From Cyanophora paradoxa (taxonomy: Eukaryota > Glaucocystophyceae > Cyanophorales > Cyanophoraceae): DNA of 64,000 nucleotides. Location: positions 18,645-82,644 of the forward strand of contig QPMI01000119.1 of NCBI GenBank assembly GCA_004431415.1. Direction: 5' to 3'. The position numbers and the translations under genes were made by a program. Every line of letters begins with the position of its first letter. Positions within the stretch are counted from its first letter, which is position 1. Below, in pieces: positions 8,629-17,463 of this stretch. The notes below the pieces were generated by a model. That model did no database searches, was not told where the DNA came from, and was given only the letters and a program-made list of their open reading frames with translations.

Positions 8629-10105
8629 TGTAACGTCCCCGGAAATCAAGCCGGAATGCATTCACATTTATAAATTCGTTTGTTATAATTTGCACATAGT
8701 TATATACCTGTGGGGTGAACAAATGCGAGTCACTATGCATTAGATCGAAGCCTGCCATTGTTGGGTTCGCAGCAAGCACATTTGCTAGGACTGTGTTTTC
8801 AAATAGTGCCCCGTCTCGTAAATATCCTAAGTTGGTCAGAATGCTGAAATTAAATAGGACTCCGGCAGCAAAGGCTGGCCCATACATAATGATTTGATGT
8901 AGCTCAAAAGGCTTTGGAAATTCGACTCTGATCCAGGGATTAGGTAGAGTGCCACCTTGGAACCCTGTTGAGTTGGGTCGCACATGAGAAGGTGGGTGCA
9001 ATTCCTCAAAGTCGTTGCTTATGATGTTTGCATCTGGAATTATAAACCAGTTGACATCAAATGGCGGCTCAACTGTTAAAGTAGACGATATGATTAGTCT
9101 CTCATCGTTCAGTAGGTCATAGTTTGCCAGTAGAAAGCTGCAGAGTGCATTTATTTTAGCATTTATTTCGATTTGTTTCAGCCATAAATCTGTTGTGGAA
9201 ATCAAATAAGAAATATTCGATGGGGAGGCATCATCAAGCTTGCTCATGACTGCAGCTGGCAGCGGAACACTTAAACGCCAGTATCTTGTTAGATTCCTAT
9301 CCGCATCAACTGGAAGCAGTTCCTGCATTTGGAAGTGCGATTCCAGCTCGCTACCAGCCATTAGCATAGAAATGATTGGGCTGCCTGAGAGGGATAGGAT
9401 CCAGCCCAGGGCGCCCCAGCCTGACGTCTCCGAATTCGAAAAGCCTGCAGTCAATTGCTCACTGGCTTGGACTTCACCACAGCTAATGCTCACAAGAACA
9501 ATTGGATCTTCTGCATCGTAAATTTTACTGGCGTGGCTGAGTGCAGCAACTGAGGGATTATTCAAACAGGCAATTGCCCCGTCAACAAGGTTTTTGTCCC
9601 CTAGAACCTTCGGTGGAAAGAATGTAGGCGCTGCAGAAGATGCTCTCACTGCATCACGAATCAGCGTGCTTGAATATGGCCCATCCTTCGTAAAAACTAC
9701 GGGCTGCATCCGAACTGTATCAAACGCTGTTATTAATACATCTTTTGTCGATTCTGCAATTGTGTAGTCCTGGGCAACGTCTGTGAGCACCGACTCCAGA
9801 GGGTTTGCATCATAGCGGCTGCCTGAGAGCAAGCTTGTCAGTGATCTTGGATTTGCAAATATTGTTGGCAGGTTCGTTTGATATAGACTCAAGATATCAC
9901 CTGCAGAATATCGGTAAGCGAGAACAGAGCCTGGAGTTGATGGGATAGCCAAACCGGCCGCTATTATTGCCCCTGTCGAGGTGCCTGCAAAGAAATCAAA
10001 CAGCTGTGGAATTGCTTTCCCAGTAATCGCCTCGATCCGTTGCAGAATTCTGGCAATAATTATACCACGAGCACCTCCACCTGATAACGAGAAAATCACC
10101 TTCAT
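8621..10105 (-). CDS. Patatin-like phospholipase with C-terminal discoidin-like domain (element A)
   Basis: This 494-residue protein has the complete patatin catalytic set: an oxyanion loop GGGARG at residues 9-14, the nucleophile Ser43 in GTSTG, and the dyad Asp175 in DGA. Patatins hydrolyse acyl chains of membrane lipids. The C-terminal 150 residues (IRVEFPKPFELHQIIMYG and further strands) look like an F5/8C (discoidin) galactose-binding-like fold, which could hold the enzyme on a glycan or lipid surface. The start at 10105 was chosen over a longer frame because the catalytic loop begins 8 residues later, as in element B (36864-38405). There is no signal peptide. It is divergent from the fibre gene, suggesting a role at entry or release. 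Confidence 0.88.
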   Translation of the reverse strand: MKVIFSLSGGGARGIIIARILQRIEAITGKAIPQLFDFFAGTSTGAIIAAGLAIPSTPGSVLAYRYSAGDILSLYQTNLPTIFANPRSLTSLLSGSRYDANPLESVLTDVAQDYTIAESTKDVLITAFDTVRMQPVVFTKDGPYSSTLIRDAVRASSAAPTFFPPKVLGDKNLVDGAIACLNNPSVAALSHASKIYDAEDPIVLVSISCGEVQASEQLTAGFSNSETSGWGALGWILSLSGSPIISMLMAGSELESHFQMQELLPVDADRNLTRYWRLSVPLPAAVMSKLDDASPSNISYLISTTDLWLKQIEINAKINALCSFLLANYDLLNDERLIISSTLTVEPPFDVNWFIIPDANIISNDFEELHPPSHVRPNSTGFQGGTLPNPWIRVEFPKPFELHQIIMYGPAFAAGVLFNFSILTNLGYLRDGALFENTVLANVLAANPTMAGFDLMHSDSHLFTPQVYNYVQIITNEFINVNAFRLDFRGRYIN

Positions 10106-10129
10106 TTTTAAAAGGGGGCTTATATAAAA
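10106..10129. promoter_or_regulatory. Divergent TATA-type promoter between lipase and fibre genes
   Basis: The 24-bp gap contains TTATATAAAAATG reading into the fibre gene, with the TATA-like run ending at the start codon. The same TATAwAAA run close to ATG occurs at 8289, 15033, 22755, 30708, 42463 and 43450. It is probably a virus-specific promoter giving very short leaders. Confidence 0.5.
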
Positions 10130-13100
10130 ATGTCCTATATCTTGAAGAAGCCAGTGCCACTTCGTAAAGCTCCAGATCTCGTGGATGATCGACATATAAA
10201 TATTCGCGTTTTCGGAAGCATCTTGGCTGACTACAATGCAGATAAAGATATCCACAGGACCGAGTTCAATCGCCCAGCTGCATTAATTCTGCGGAACTCC
10301 CACGTTGGCGCCCCGGACATTGCGCAGAGATTTTGTCTGGGTCCAGCTGAAAATTATGTTGCTGAAATAATCGGATCCAGGGCGTTGCCACGGCACCTGC
10401 GAATTGCCTCCTCAGGCACAGTTTCCAAGTATGATTCTGGTAGATTAATATTTAGGCTTCAAAACGATCGAGGGATTCACATATCAGCTCTACGTCTAAT
10501 TGATGAATCCAATGCTGTCACAAACAAAACTGCGGCCCAAATTACAGGGAGAATTCTCCTTGGTGAAGATGCAGGGCTATCAGTGCTAGCATCACAAATT
10601 CAGCCGTTTCCCTGGGACTTACTATATACCGCTGCACGAGAAGCAAATATTTTATACGGTTTTGATGTAAATCAAATCGATACCGAGCCAGCCACCAGGT
10701 TAGATATTCCTGGATGCACCTTTGGCTCGATCCTGATTGAGGCTGACAGGCACCTGCTCCCGGCGTTGCATGACAGTTACGATCTAGGGCTCCGCACCAG
10801 GCAGTGGCGAAATATTCATGGAACAAATATTTATCAGGATGGTAAGAAGGTTAGCACTGAAGAGCAGGTTATCAACATTTTCAACTACTACTTCGGACCT
10901 ATTGTCCCTATACCACCTCTTCCAGGGTTACCAAAGCCGCCAATCCCGGATGGACCTGGTCGAGAGCGAGTTGCTGATGAGACAGTTCCTTTCGGTCAAC
11001 ATATTGTCAGTTGGGAGCAAGTTCGCAATAAACCTATCTTCGAACCGAAAAAACAAATAGATGAACAGTATTTACCTCCTGAAATCGATATATTAGAGCT
11101 TGATGATTACCAATTTGTCCCAGATGAGGAAGAGTTTTTACCTGACGGTTTCGACCCGCAAGAGTATGAGTATGATCAATACGACCCAAATGAGGAAGAG
11201 TATTTACCCGATGGTTTAGATCCACAAGAGTATGAGTATGAACAGAATTATGAACCCCATGAGGAATATTTAGCAGATGGTCTCGAACCACCAGTTGTGG
11301 ATTATGAGCAACCTTATGAACCCCATGAGGAGTTTTTACCAGATGGATTACAACCGGAGCTTTTTGAGTTCTTTCCAGATTGGGAACAGATCAACAACAA
11401 ACCAGCAAGATATCCACCAGAGGATCACAACCATGATTGGGATGAGATCTTGGGTAAACCTGAAAAATATCCACCTGAAGATCACAGGCATGATTGGGGC
11501 GATATCGATGGAATTCCACCTGAGTTTCCGCCGGAAGACCATAGGCATAATTGGGACGAAATTGACGAACAGCCTACTTTTGCATCAGCAGGAAATGTAT
11601 TATTAGGAGATATTAACAATGGTGTGAGTCTCTACCAAAATATAGACACACCAGAAAGATTACAATTAAACGATTATTATGTGAATCGTCAGGGAATCGA
11701 TGCAGGCACCACAATGGATGGCGAATTGTATATTAGACCACCCACAAGGGATGTAATATTACCACTTGGTGGTGGAATTGAAATTAAAAATACAAAACCA
11801 GGAATCTACTTAACAAACTACTACCCTGATGATGTCCCGATGACAGATAGTCTAATTTCTCTACCATCTGATCCGGCAAACTATGATAACAAAGATGCTA
11901 CTCTACAAATCAATGTGACTAATGTTAGCGATTTAGACGGATCAAGACCAAAATTAATATTTAGTCGTGAACAACTCGCAGCAGAAACACTTCTAGGAGA
12001 TCGTGACGATTATAAACAATGTGAGGTAGCATGGATTAAAACAAATTATAATGGTGGAGTTCCTGAGGGTCTTTTAGAAATCAATCAGAGAGCCTCAGCG
12101 AAAAACATTCATAACGAAAATATTTCAAGAGTCGTAACAGAAGATTATTTTAGATGGGATAATATCCCTGACGCACCCGAAAAATTCCCACCAGAAGACC
12201 ATAGACACGATTGGGGAGATCTTGATAACGTCCCTCTAACGTTTCCACCAGATTTACACAGGCACGATTGGGGAGATCTTGATAACGTCCCTCTAACGTT
12301 TCCACCAGATTTACACAGGCACGATTGGGGAGATCTTGATAACGTCCCTCTAACGTTTCCACCAGATTTACACAGGCACGATTGGGGAGATCTTGATAAC
12401 GTGCCTCTAACATTTCCACCAGCATTACATCGTCACGATTGGGGCGATCTCGATAATGTGCCTTTAACGTTTCCACCCAGCGCCCATAGGCACGATTGGG
12501 GAGAAATTGATAACGTCCCTCTAACATTTACACCATCGACACACAGGCACGTTTGGGGTCAAATAGACGAACAGCCAGTTTTTGCACAATTAAATGCAAT
12601 TGGAAACGTTTTTAATGGAGTCACACTTTACCAATCAATTAATACACCTGAAAGGCTATTTTTGAATGATCATTATGTTAGTCTCAATGGGTCGTTTACA
12701 GGTGAAACAGGCACACCGATGGTGGGAACTCTTGCAGTAAGATTACCGAGGGATTCTATCGTGAATACAATTTACGATGGCGATTTTAATGTAGGAGTAA
12801 ATGACACTTTCCCCAGTATCTATGTTACGAATTATCACCCCGGTGAAACAGGACAAGTAGCCGATTTTTCAGCAGCTATTCAAATAAACGTTACAGATCA
12901 AAGCCCATATGATGGAGCAAGACCTAAGATTGTGTTCACAAGGGAGAAAGTTGTAAACTACCTTCCTGTTGTGGGACAACCCACAGATGATCACGGGAAA
13001 TGTGAGATGGCGTGGATAAAAACAACATCAGGTGGCGCCTTAGAAGTCAATCAGAGAATGGCGGCGAAAAACTTACACAATACCACCCTTTCGGGTGTGG

Positions 13101-15037
13101 TTACAGATGATTACCTTACCAATAAAGGGTATCTTACCTCTGCAGACTTAAGCAGTTATACAACTGATGCAGAGTTAACAACAGCTCTTGCGAATTATCT
13201 ACCTCTTACAGGTGGAACTGTCACAGGAACTGTGAATGCTACCACTCTACAAATTGGTGGAACAACAATTCCAAAAGGTTATGATTTCGACCAATTAGAT
13301 GTTATTTCGACAGACAGATCTGCAAATAATTGGACTGTTACATGGGCATCAAGAACAGGGCAAAATGGTTGCTACACCACACCACAAATTGATGAAGATT
13401 GCAGTGGTTGTTGGATGAGATGGCTCATTCCCACAGGTATGAAATCATTTTATATCCAGCACATGCCTTGGTATAATTGTAGATATTTTGATATCTATGG
13501 GCAAACAGTCAATGGATATCAACATTTCTTAAAACGAGTAAATGCCTATCAGGGAATTCAAGAGGTGAATCAGGATGGAACACATAATACAATCTTGTTT
13601 GTCTCTATCAATTGCGAATTCTACAAATATATTTATGTCCAAGGTCGAAAAGGTCGCATTCATCTCACAGGTGTTTTTGGGTGGAGCAGACAGAGAGCAA
13701 CTGATAATGAATTGGGCATGATCTCTTGGGATAATGTATTTAGTAAACCATCATTTTACTCAGCCGCAGACCTTCCACAAACCGCAACATGGGCAACAAA
13801 TACATGGTTAAAATCAGTAGATGCAGTCGAGCGAATTTGGTTTGGTAATGGCGATTGCACATATATACGAGGGAGACCGAATGGTGACGGTGTGTCAATT
13901 GAATTTAGAGACTCAGCAGATGGAGCAATTTTAAAGTCTTATAACAATGGTAACTTTTGGGTGAAAAACACTATTACAGCACCCACTATTAATGCTACAA
14001 CAGATCTTCAAATAAATGGTAATGCTGTTCCAAAGTTTCACACAGCAGATAAAACAGTAGGAGGTATTGCATTTAATAGATGTTCTGAGGGTTGGACATG
14101 GGCATGGAGTTCAGCATGGGATCCACATTATAATTATGGTTCATATGTTCATAATAATCAAACGGATGATCAAACATCTACCGCTTGGATTGACTTCGAT
14201 ATACCTGATGGATACCACAAAGGAACAGCGTTTTTAACTTATTTACCTTGGACTAACTCACGAATTTTTGAAATTTGGGGACTGAATCGACAAGGGAATG
14301 AAGTTTTTATTACATCAGTAAATAGTTATCAACCATACAGCACATCTCCTGATGGTAACCACAGTGGTATAAATAATGTTCCAATACATCTTGGTAATCG
14401 ATTCCTCACAATTCGAATTAGACCAAAGATTGGAAGAGTTCATATTATGGGTATTAGTTACATGAAAATTTGGGTTGGAAATAGTTATGGCGGTCACACC
14501 GGCTATATTCATTGGAATAACGTTTATAGCAAACCCAATATCTTAACAGGAACTGTGGGGACTTGGTTTAATTCCAGTGATGGATATAATCGTATCCATT
14601 TCGGTAACCAAACTTCTACATATTTGAAAGGAGGGGGAGATATTCCCCTTGTATTCCGAAATGAACAAGATACTGATATTTGTTACATGTATCATGGAGG
14701 ATGGATGTGGATTGGAGGTTATTTAACACAAGGAAGTGACATAAGATACAAAACCGATATTAAAAAGATATCCGGCGCTCTTTCAGCAATAGAGAAATTA
14801 GAGGGAGTGAGTTTTAAACGAATTGGAAGTGAAAAAGATGGAGTTAAATTAGGTTTAATTGCACAAGATGTTCAAAAGGTAATACCAGAGGTAGTTAATG
14901 TTAAAAAAGACGATGGCTACCTATCTCTTGAATACACAGGTTTAATTCCAGTTCTCATTGAAGCTGTGAAGGAGTTGTCCCAAAAATGCAAAGATCTACA
15001 GGATCAAATAGACCAAATTAAAAATGTCAAAGTATAA
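10130..15037 (+). CDS. Giant fibre / adhesin with C-terminal S74 chaperone domain (element A)
   Basis: This 1635-residue protein is built like a phage tail fibre. After an N-terminal region shared with element B come acidic repeats of the type EEYLPDGxxPQEYEYxQ (about residues 325-415). Tandem HRHDWGDLDNVPLTFPP repeats follow (about residues 690-805), whose HxH pairs resemble the metal-binding motifs of fibre shafts, then two repeated carbohydrate-binding-like blocks. The last 100 residues, from SDIRYKTDIKKI, are an S74 intramolecular chaperone domain, which trimerises fibres and in many phages cleaves itself off. It probably mediates host attachment. The fibre of element B lacks the S74 end. 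Confidence 0.9.
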   Translation: MSYILKKPVPLRKAPDLVDDRHINIRVFGSILADYNADKDIHRTEFNRPAALILRNSHVGAPDIAQRFCLGPAENYVAEIIGSRALPRHLRIASSGTVSKYDSGRLIFRLQNDRGIHISALRLIDESNAVTNKTAAQITGRILLGEDAGLSVLASQIQPFPWDLLYTAAREANILYGFDVNQIDTEPATRLDIPGCTFGSILIEADRHLLPALHDSYDLGLRTRQWRNIHGTNIYQDGKKVSTEEQVINIFNYYFGPIVPIPPLPGLPKPPIPDGPGRERVADETVPFGQHIVSWEQVRNKPIFEPKKQIDEQYLPPEIDILELDDYQFVPDEEEFLPDGFDPQEYEYDQYDPNEEEYLPDGLDPQEYEYEQNYEPHEEYLADGLEPPVVDYEQPYEPHEEFLPDGLQPELFEFFPDWEQINNKPARYPPEDHNHDWDEILGKPEKYPPEDHRHDWGDIDGIPPEFPPEDHRHNWDEIDEQPTFASAGNVLLGDINNGVSLYQNIDTPERLQLNDYYVNRQGIDAGTTMDGELYIRPPTRDVILPLGGGIEIKNTKPGIYLTNYYPDDVPMTDSLISLPSDPANYDNKDATLQINVTNVSDLDGSRPKLIFSREQLAAETLLGDRDDYKQCEVAWIKTNYNGGVPEGLLEINQRASAKNIHNENISRVVTEDYFRWDNIPDAPEKFPPEDHRHDWGDLDNVPLTFPPDLHRHDWGDLDNVPLTFPPDLHRHDWGDLDNVPLTFPPDLHRHDWGDLDNVPLTFPPALHRHDWGDLDNVPLTFPPSAHRHDWGEIDNVPLTFTPSTHRHVWGQIDEQPVFAQLNAIGNVFNGVTLYQSINTPERLFLNDHYVSLNGSFTGETGTPMVGTLAVRLPRDSIVNTIYDGDFNVGVNDTFPSIYVTNYHPGETGQVADFSAAIQINVTDQSPYDGARPKIVFTREKVVNYLPVVGQPTDDHGKCEMAWIKTTSGGALEVNQRMAAKNLHNTTLSGVVTDDYLTNKGYLTSADLSSYTTDAELTTALANYLPLTGGTVTGTVNATTLQIGGTTIPKGYDFDQLDVISTDRSANNWTVTWASRTGQNGCYTTPQIDEDCSGCWMRWLIPTGMKSFYIQHMPWYNCRYFDIYGQTVNGYQHFLKRVNAYQGIQEVNQDGTHNTILFVSINCEFYKYIYVQGRKGRIHLTGVFGWSRQRATDNELGMISWDNVFSKPSFYSAADLPQTATWATNTWLKSVDAVERIWFGNGDCTYIRGRPNGDGVSIEFRDSADGAILKSYNNGNFWVKNTITAPTINATTDLQINGNAVPKFHTADKTVGGIAFNRCSEGWTWAWSSAWDPHYNYGSYVHNNQTDDQTSTAWIDFDIPDGYHKGTAFLTYLPWTNSRIFEIWGLNRQGNEVFITSVNSYQPYSTSPDGNHSGINNVPIHLGNRFLTIRIRPKIGRVHIMGISYMKIWVGNSYGGHTGYIHWNNVYSKPNILTGTVGTWFNSSDGYNRIHFGNQTSTYLKGGGDIPLVFRNEQDTDICYMYHGGWMWIGGYLTQGSDIRYKTDIKKISGALSAIEKLEGVSFKRIGSEKDGVKLGLIAQDVQKVIPEVVNVKKDDGYLSLEYTGLIPVLIEAVKELSQKCKDLQDQIDQIKNVKV
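12200..12541 (+). repeat. 57-bp tandem repeat inside the fibre gene
   Basis: Six consecutive 57-bp units encode a 19-residue repeat beginning HRHDWGDLDNVP. Units beginning at 12257, 12314 and 12371 are nearly identical at base level, and the outer units have diverged. The pattern indicates recent repeat expansion, which would lengthen the fibre shaft in whole-repeat steps. Confidence 0.9.
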
Positions 15038-15040
15038 TAA

Positions 15041-15349
15041 ATGGCGACGTATCCACTTGGTGGAACTCCTTCTACTTCTTCTGAGCCTGTCGCTCTTGCT
15101 TTCGATACTATCAAACTTGTAGCCGCACTACAAACTGTCGAAAAAACAATACAACAAACTAACAAACTGTCACCGGTTGTTCATGAATATAAAAACCTCT
15201 TGGTTAATGTCCTTGCGCAATCGGCTTATGGTGATCCCGTAGCACGTTACGGCGAATGTGATTCTAACCTTAAAGCGATGACAGCCAACCTTCAAGCTCT
15301 TTCTGTTGCTTACCAATCCCTTGGTTCGAATCTAATCACTTTGCCTTGA
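15041..15349 (+). CDS. Unknown 102-residue protein of the adhesion cassette (element A)
   Basis: The gene starts 3 bp after the fibre stop codon behind an AGTATAATAAATG signal, so it is tightly linked to the fibre. The product is largely alpha-helical and uncharged (LVAALQTVEKTIQQTNKLSP, NLLVNVLAQSAYG), without cysteines or a membrane anchor. I do not recognise the family. Position suggests a fibre-associated small protein such as an assembly chaperone or adaptor. In element B a different small protein (43458-43721) lies in the equivalent cassette, though not directly behind the fibre. Confidence 0.6.
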   Translation: MATYPLGGTPSTSSEPVALAFDTIKLVAALQTVEKTIQQTNKLSPVVHEYKNLLVNVLAQSAYGDPVARYGECDSNLKAMTANLQALSVAYQSLGSNLITLP

Positions 15350-15389
15350 TGGTAGTTTTATTTTTTTATCCTTCTTAGTAAAAGAAGCA

Positions 15390-16247
15390 ATGGGTGAATA
15401 TAATCGGGTTCAGCTACCTATCTATTCCCTGGGATCCCCTGCAATGCACTTTCGTCAGCATGAAGTTAATGATGAGGTTCGCGGTCTGGAATCCACTGAA
15501 CGACCTAATTCTAATGGTAACTCTTTTGACAAAAACTCAATGATTCGAGTAAAAGAACTCCGAGCCGACAAAAACTCAGGAGTGGTTAAAACAACTCGAC
15601 TTCTTGTGACTAATGCTAACTTCTTCCAACCAACTAATGGAGGTCCTGATGCTTACAGTGTTGATCTAAAAGCCCTCGATTTCGACAAGAATTCTGCTGC
15701 TGCTACAATTCGTTCAGGTGGAGCATTTATTGGTGGTGGTTGCAGAGTTTCAGGTCAACTCTCTTCTTCGATTGCATACAATGATGTCCCAGATACGTTG
15801 CCCCAAAATGTAGAAGACCCCCAACGAATCCGTTTGTATGCTCCTGTTTCACAGCAACCATTTATAACTTTCTATAATGAAATAACCGTTACTCTTCTTA
15901 ACTCTGTCGTTCCTGATGGATTTCCAAATGAGAGAGTAGTATATAATAATCAGGTCCCCATGGCTTTACAATCTCTGTGTCGTCCTGCAAACAATCAAAT
16001 CGGGCATTACTACTTATATTTCGTTCAACCACATTTACATTTTGGTCGCGGTTATTGTTCTGTTGGAAATGGTGGAGCTGCATCATATGATCTGCACGTT
16101 ACTGATCTTGGAACCTATCGAATTCTGATTGTTGGAGCAAGAACAGATATTGCTGCTGTGTCTGCTCTTCGTGGATATAATCCCAATGACATTTTGAATA
16201 CAGCATTTTACCAGGAACCCGATATTATCGATGATCCAACACCTTAA
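15390..16247 (+). CDS. Adhesin-family protein 1 (element A)
   Basis: This 285-residue protein belongs to a family with at least five members across the two elements. All share an N-terminal module with NSFDKNSxIRVKELRADK, then GVVKTTRLLVTNANF and a Gly-rich turn RSGGAFIGGG. The C-terminal half is strand-rich and variable, ending in EPDIIDDPTP. Its closest relative is the frameshifted gene at 43847-44700 in element B, which is nearly identical over the first 130 residues. The shared base with a variable tip, plus the place behind the fibre, suggests a receptor-binding or vertex appendage protein. That function is inferred. The ATG follows CTTAGTAAAAGAAGCA, also found upstream of the element B copy. 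Confidence 0.7.
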   Translation: MGEYNRVQLPIYSLGSPAMHFRQHEVNDEVRGLESTERPNSNGNSFDKNSMIRVKELRADKNSGVVKTTRLLVTNANFFQPTNGGPDAYSVDLKALDFDKNSAAATIRSGGAFIGGGCRVSGQLSSSIAYNDVPDTLPQNVEDPQRIRLYAPVSQQPFITFYNEITVTLLNSVVPDGFPNERVVYNNQVPMALQSLCRPANNQIGHYYLYFVQPHLHFGRGYCSVGNGGAASYDLHVTDLGTYRILIVGARTDIAAVSALRGYNPNDILNTAFYQEPDIIDDPTP

Positions 16248-16270
16248 ATTATATATTACTTTAATGTAAA

Positions 16271-17098
16271 ATGGCTGAATCAATAGAGCGTATTGTTACG
16301 GCACAACTATCTTTAGCCAGTCCTGCAAATCACGTTCTACAACACGCTTGTTTTGATGATGTGGAAGGTCTTGAATCAACAGAAGTTCAGCCAACAATGA
16401 ATACCTTCGGATCTACACATAAACTTCGATTGCAAGAACTCAGATGTGATAAAAATAATGGTATAGTTAAGACAACAAAGTTGCTAGTTACGAATGCAGA
16501 TTTCAGCTCACATTATGGAGATCCAGACAGTTATAGCTCCCCTATTTCGACTTATTCTTTCGAATCTAGGTCAGGAGCGATCAACTGCAAGACAGGGGGA
16601 GCATATATTGGTGATGGTTTGCGTGTTGGGGGAACAATCGGAGCTCCTCTCTTCGTGAACGACACGCCAAACCCGATCGACAATCTGACGCGGATTCGCA
16701 CCTATGTCCCCGGTATGAATGCCCCCTATATAATCAAGATATTCCCCATTGTTGTTAATGAGCAGACATCAGTAGTTGATTCTCTGGTTGAAATTGGTGA
16801 TCATTATAAGGTAGTAGTCGATATTCCACCAGATATTTATGCGCTCTGCCAGGTTGAGGGTGGAACTCCCAATATTACGGTGGTAATAACTCCTTACGAT
16901 AATTTCGGTATTGCATATCATGGTGTAAATTTCGGATTAGAAGATTATCAGTTTTTAGTAAGAGCTACCAGGTTTGGTATCTACAAATGCATCCTTTATG
17001 CTGAACGAACCGATGCTATTGCTAAACAGAACACATATGCAGAATATGTTGGTACAAACAGGTATTTTCCTATATTCGGCAGCGATACGGCTCCATAG
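16271..17098 (+). CDS. Adhesin-family protein 2 (element A)
   Basis: This 275-residue paralogue of the preceding gene has the shared N-terminal module (HKLRLQELRCDKNNGIVKTT, then KLLVTNADF, TGGAYIGDGLRVGG). Its C-terminal half differs from adhesin 1 but matches the element B protein at 44724-45557 almost residue for residue (EQTSVVDSLVEIGDHYKVVV). This strong conservation, against the divergence of the polymerases, implies either constraint or recent exchange. The gene starts 23 bp after adhesin 1 behind TTTAATGTAAAATG. A virion appendage role is inferred from its neighbours. Confidence 0.7.
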   Translation: MAESIERIVTAQLSLASPANHVLQHACFDDVEGLESTEVQPTMNTFGSTHKLRLQELRCDKNNGIVKTTKLLVTNADFSSHYGDPDSYSSPISTYSFESRSGAINCKTGGAYIGDGLRVGGTIGAPLFVNDTPNPIDNLTRIRTYVPGMNAPYIIKIFPIVVNEQTSVVDSLVEIGDHYKVVVDIPPDIYALCQVEGGTPNITVVITPYDNFGIAYHGVNFGLEDYQFLVRATRFGIYKCILYAERTDAIAKQNTYAEYVGTNRYFPIFGSDTAP

Positions 17099-17136
17099 CC
17101 GCATTCCTTTGTTTTTTTATATTTTTCCATTAATAG

Positions 17137-17463
17137 ATGGATTTGCTTCGAAAATTATTGGATATGTTCCATCTCAACGTCACCAGCAAATTGAATTGTA
17201 GTTGCTGTGAGACGACCATTAATCTCGAAATATCGGACACTGAGGGCTCTCGAACCCCAGAAGCTCAGGTTTCGCCTATCAACACACCCAGGACTTCTAG
17301 GTCCAATTCTCCATTTACTCGAACTGACTCACCTATACCTTGGCTTGATGATGAAGGCCGAAGATTGTCGTGGCCTCCCCCAGATATCCCAAAGCCGCTG
17401 AAAAGAAAAAAGTCCTTGCTATCAAGTTTCAGAAAGGAGAAGCAATCCGATCTAGTGGAATGA
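17137..17463 (+). CDS. Small Cys-containing protein (element A)
   Basis: The 108-residue product starts MDLLRKLLDMFHL and carries a CSCCETT cluster followed by LEISDTE and a Ser/Pro-rich basic tail with SRSNSPFTRTDSP. The 77-residue protein at 26837-27070 in element B has the same order: MDFLRKIIEMFNL, a CHSGCCDTK cluster and IEFSDTE. An amphipathic N-terminal helix next to a Cys cluster could be a membrane or metal contact, and the tail has many possible phosphorylation sites. No known family is recognised. In B the gene lies in the capsid module, in A at the far right end, so it has moved between modules. Confidence 0.6.
   Translation: MDLLRKLLDMFHLNVTSKLNCSCCETTINLEISDTEGSRTPEAQVSPINTPRTSRSNSPFTRTDSPIPWLDDEGRRLSWPPPDIPKPLKRKKSLLSSFRKEKQSDLVE

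Noticed and set aside
10106-10255. Longer lipase frame starting at 10255
   Set aside because: It would overlap the fibre gene, and the catalytic loop aligns with element B only from 10105.
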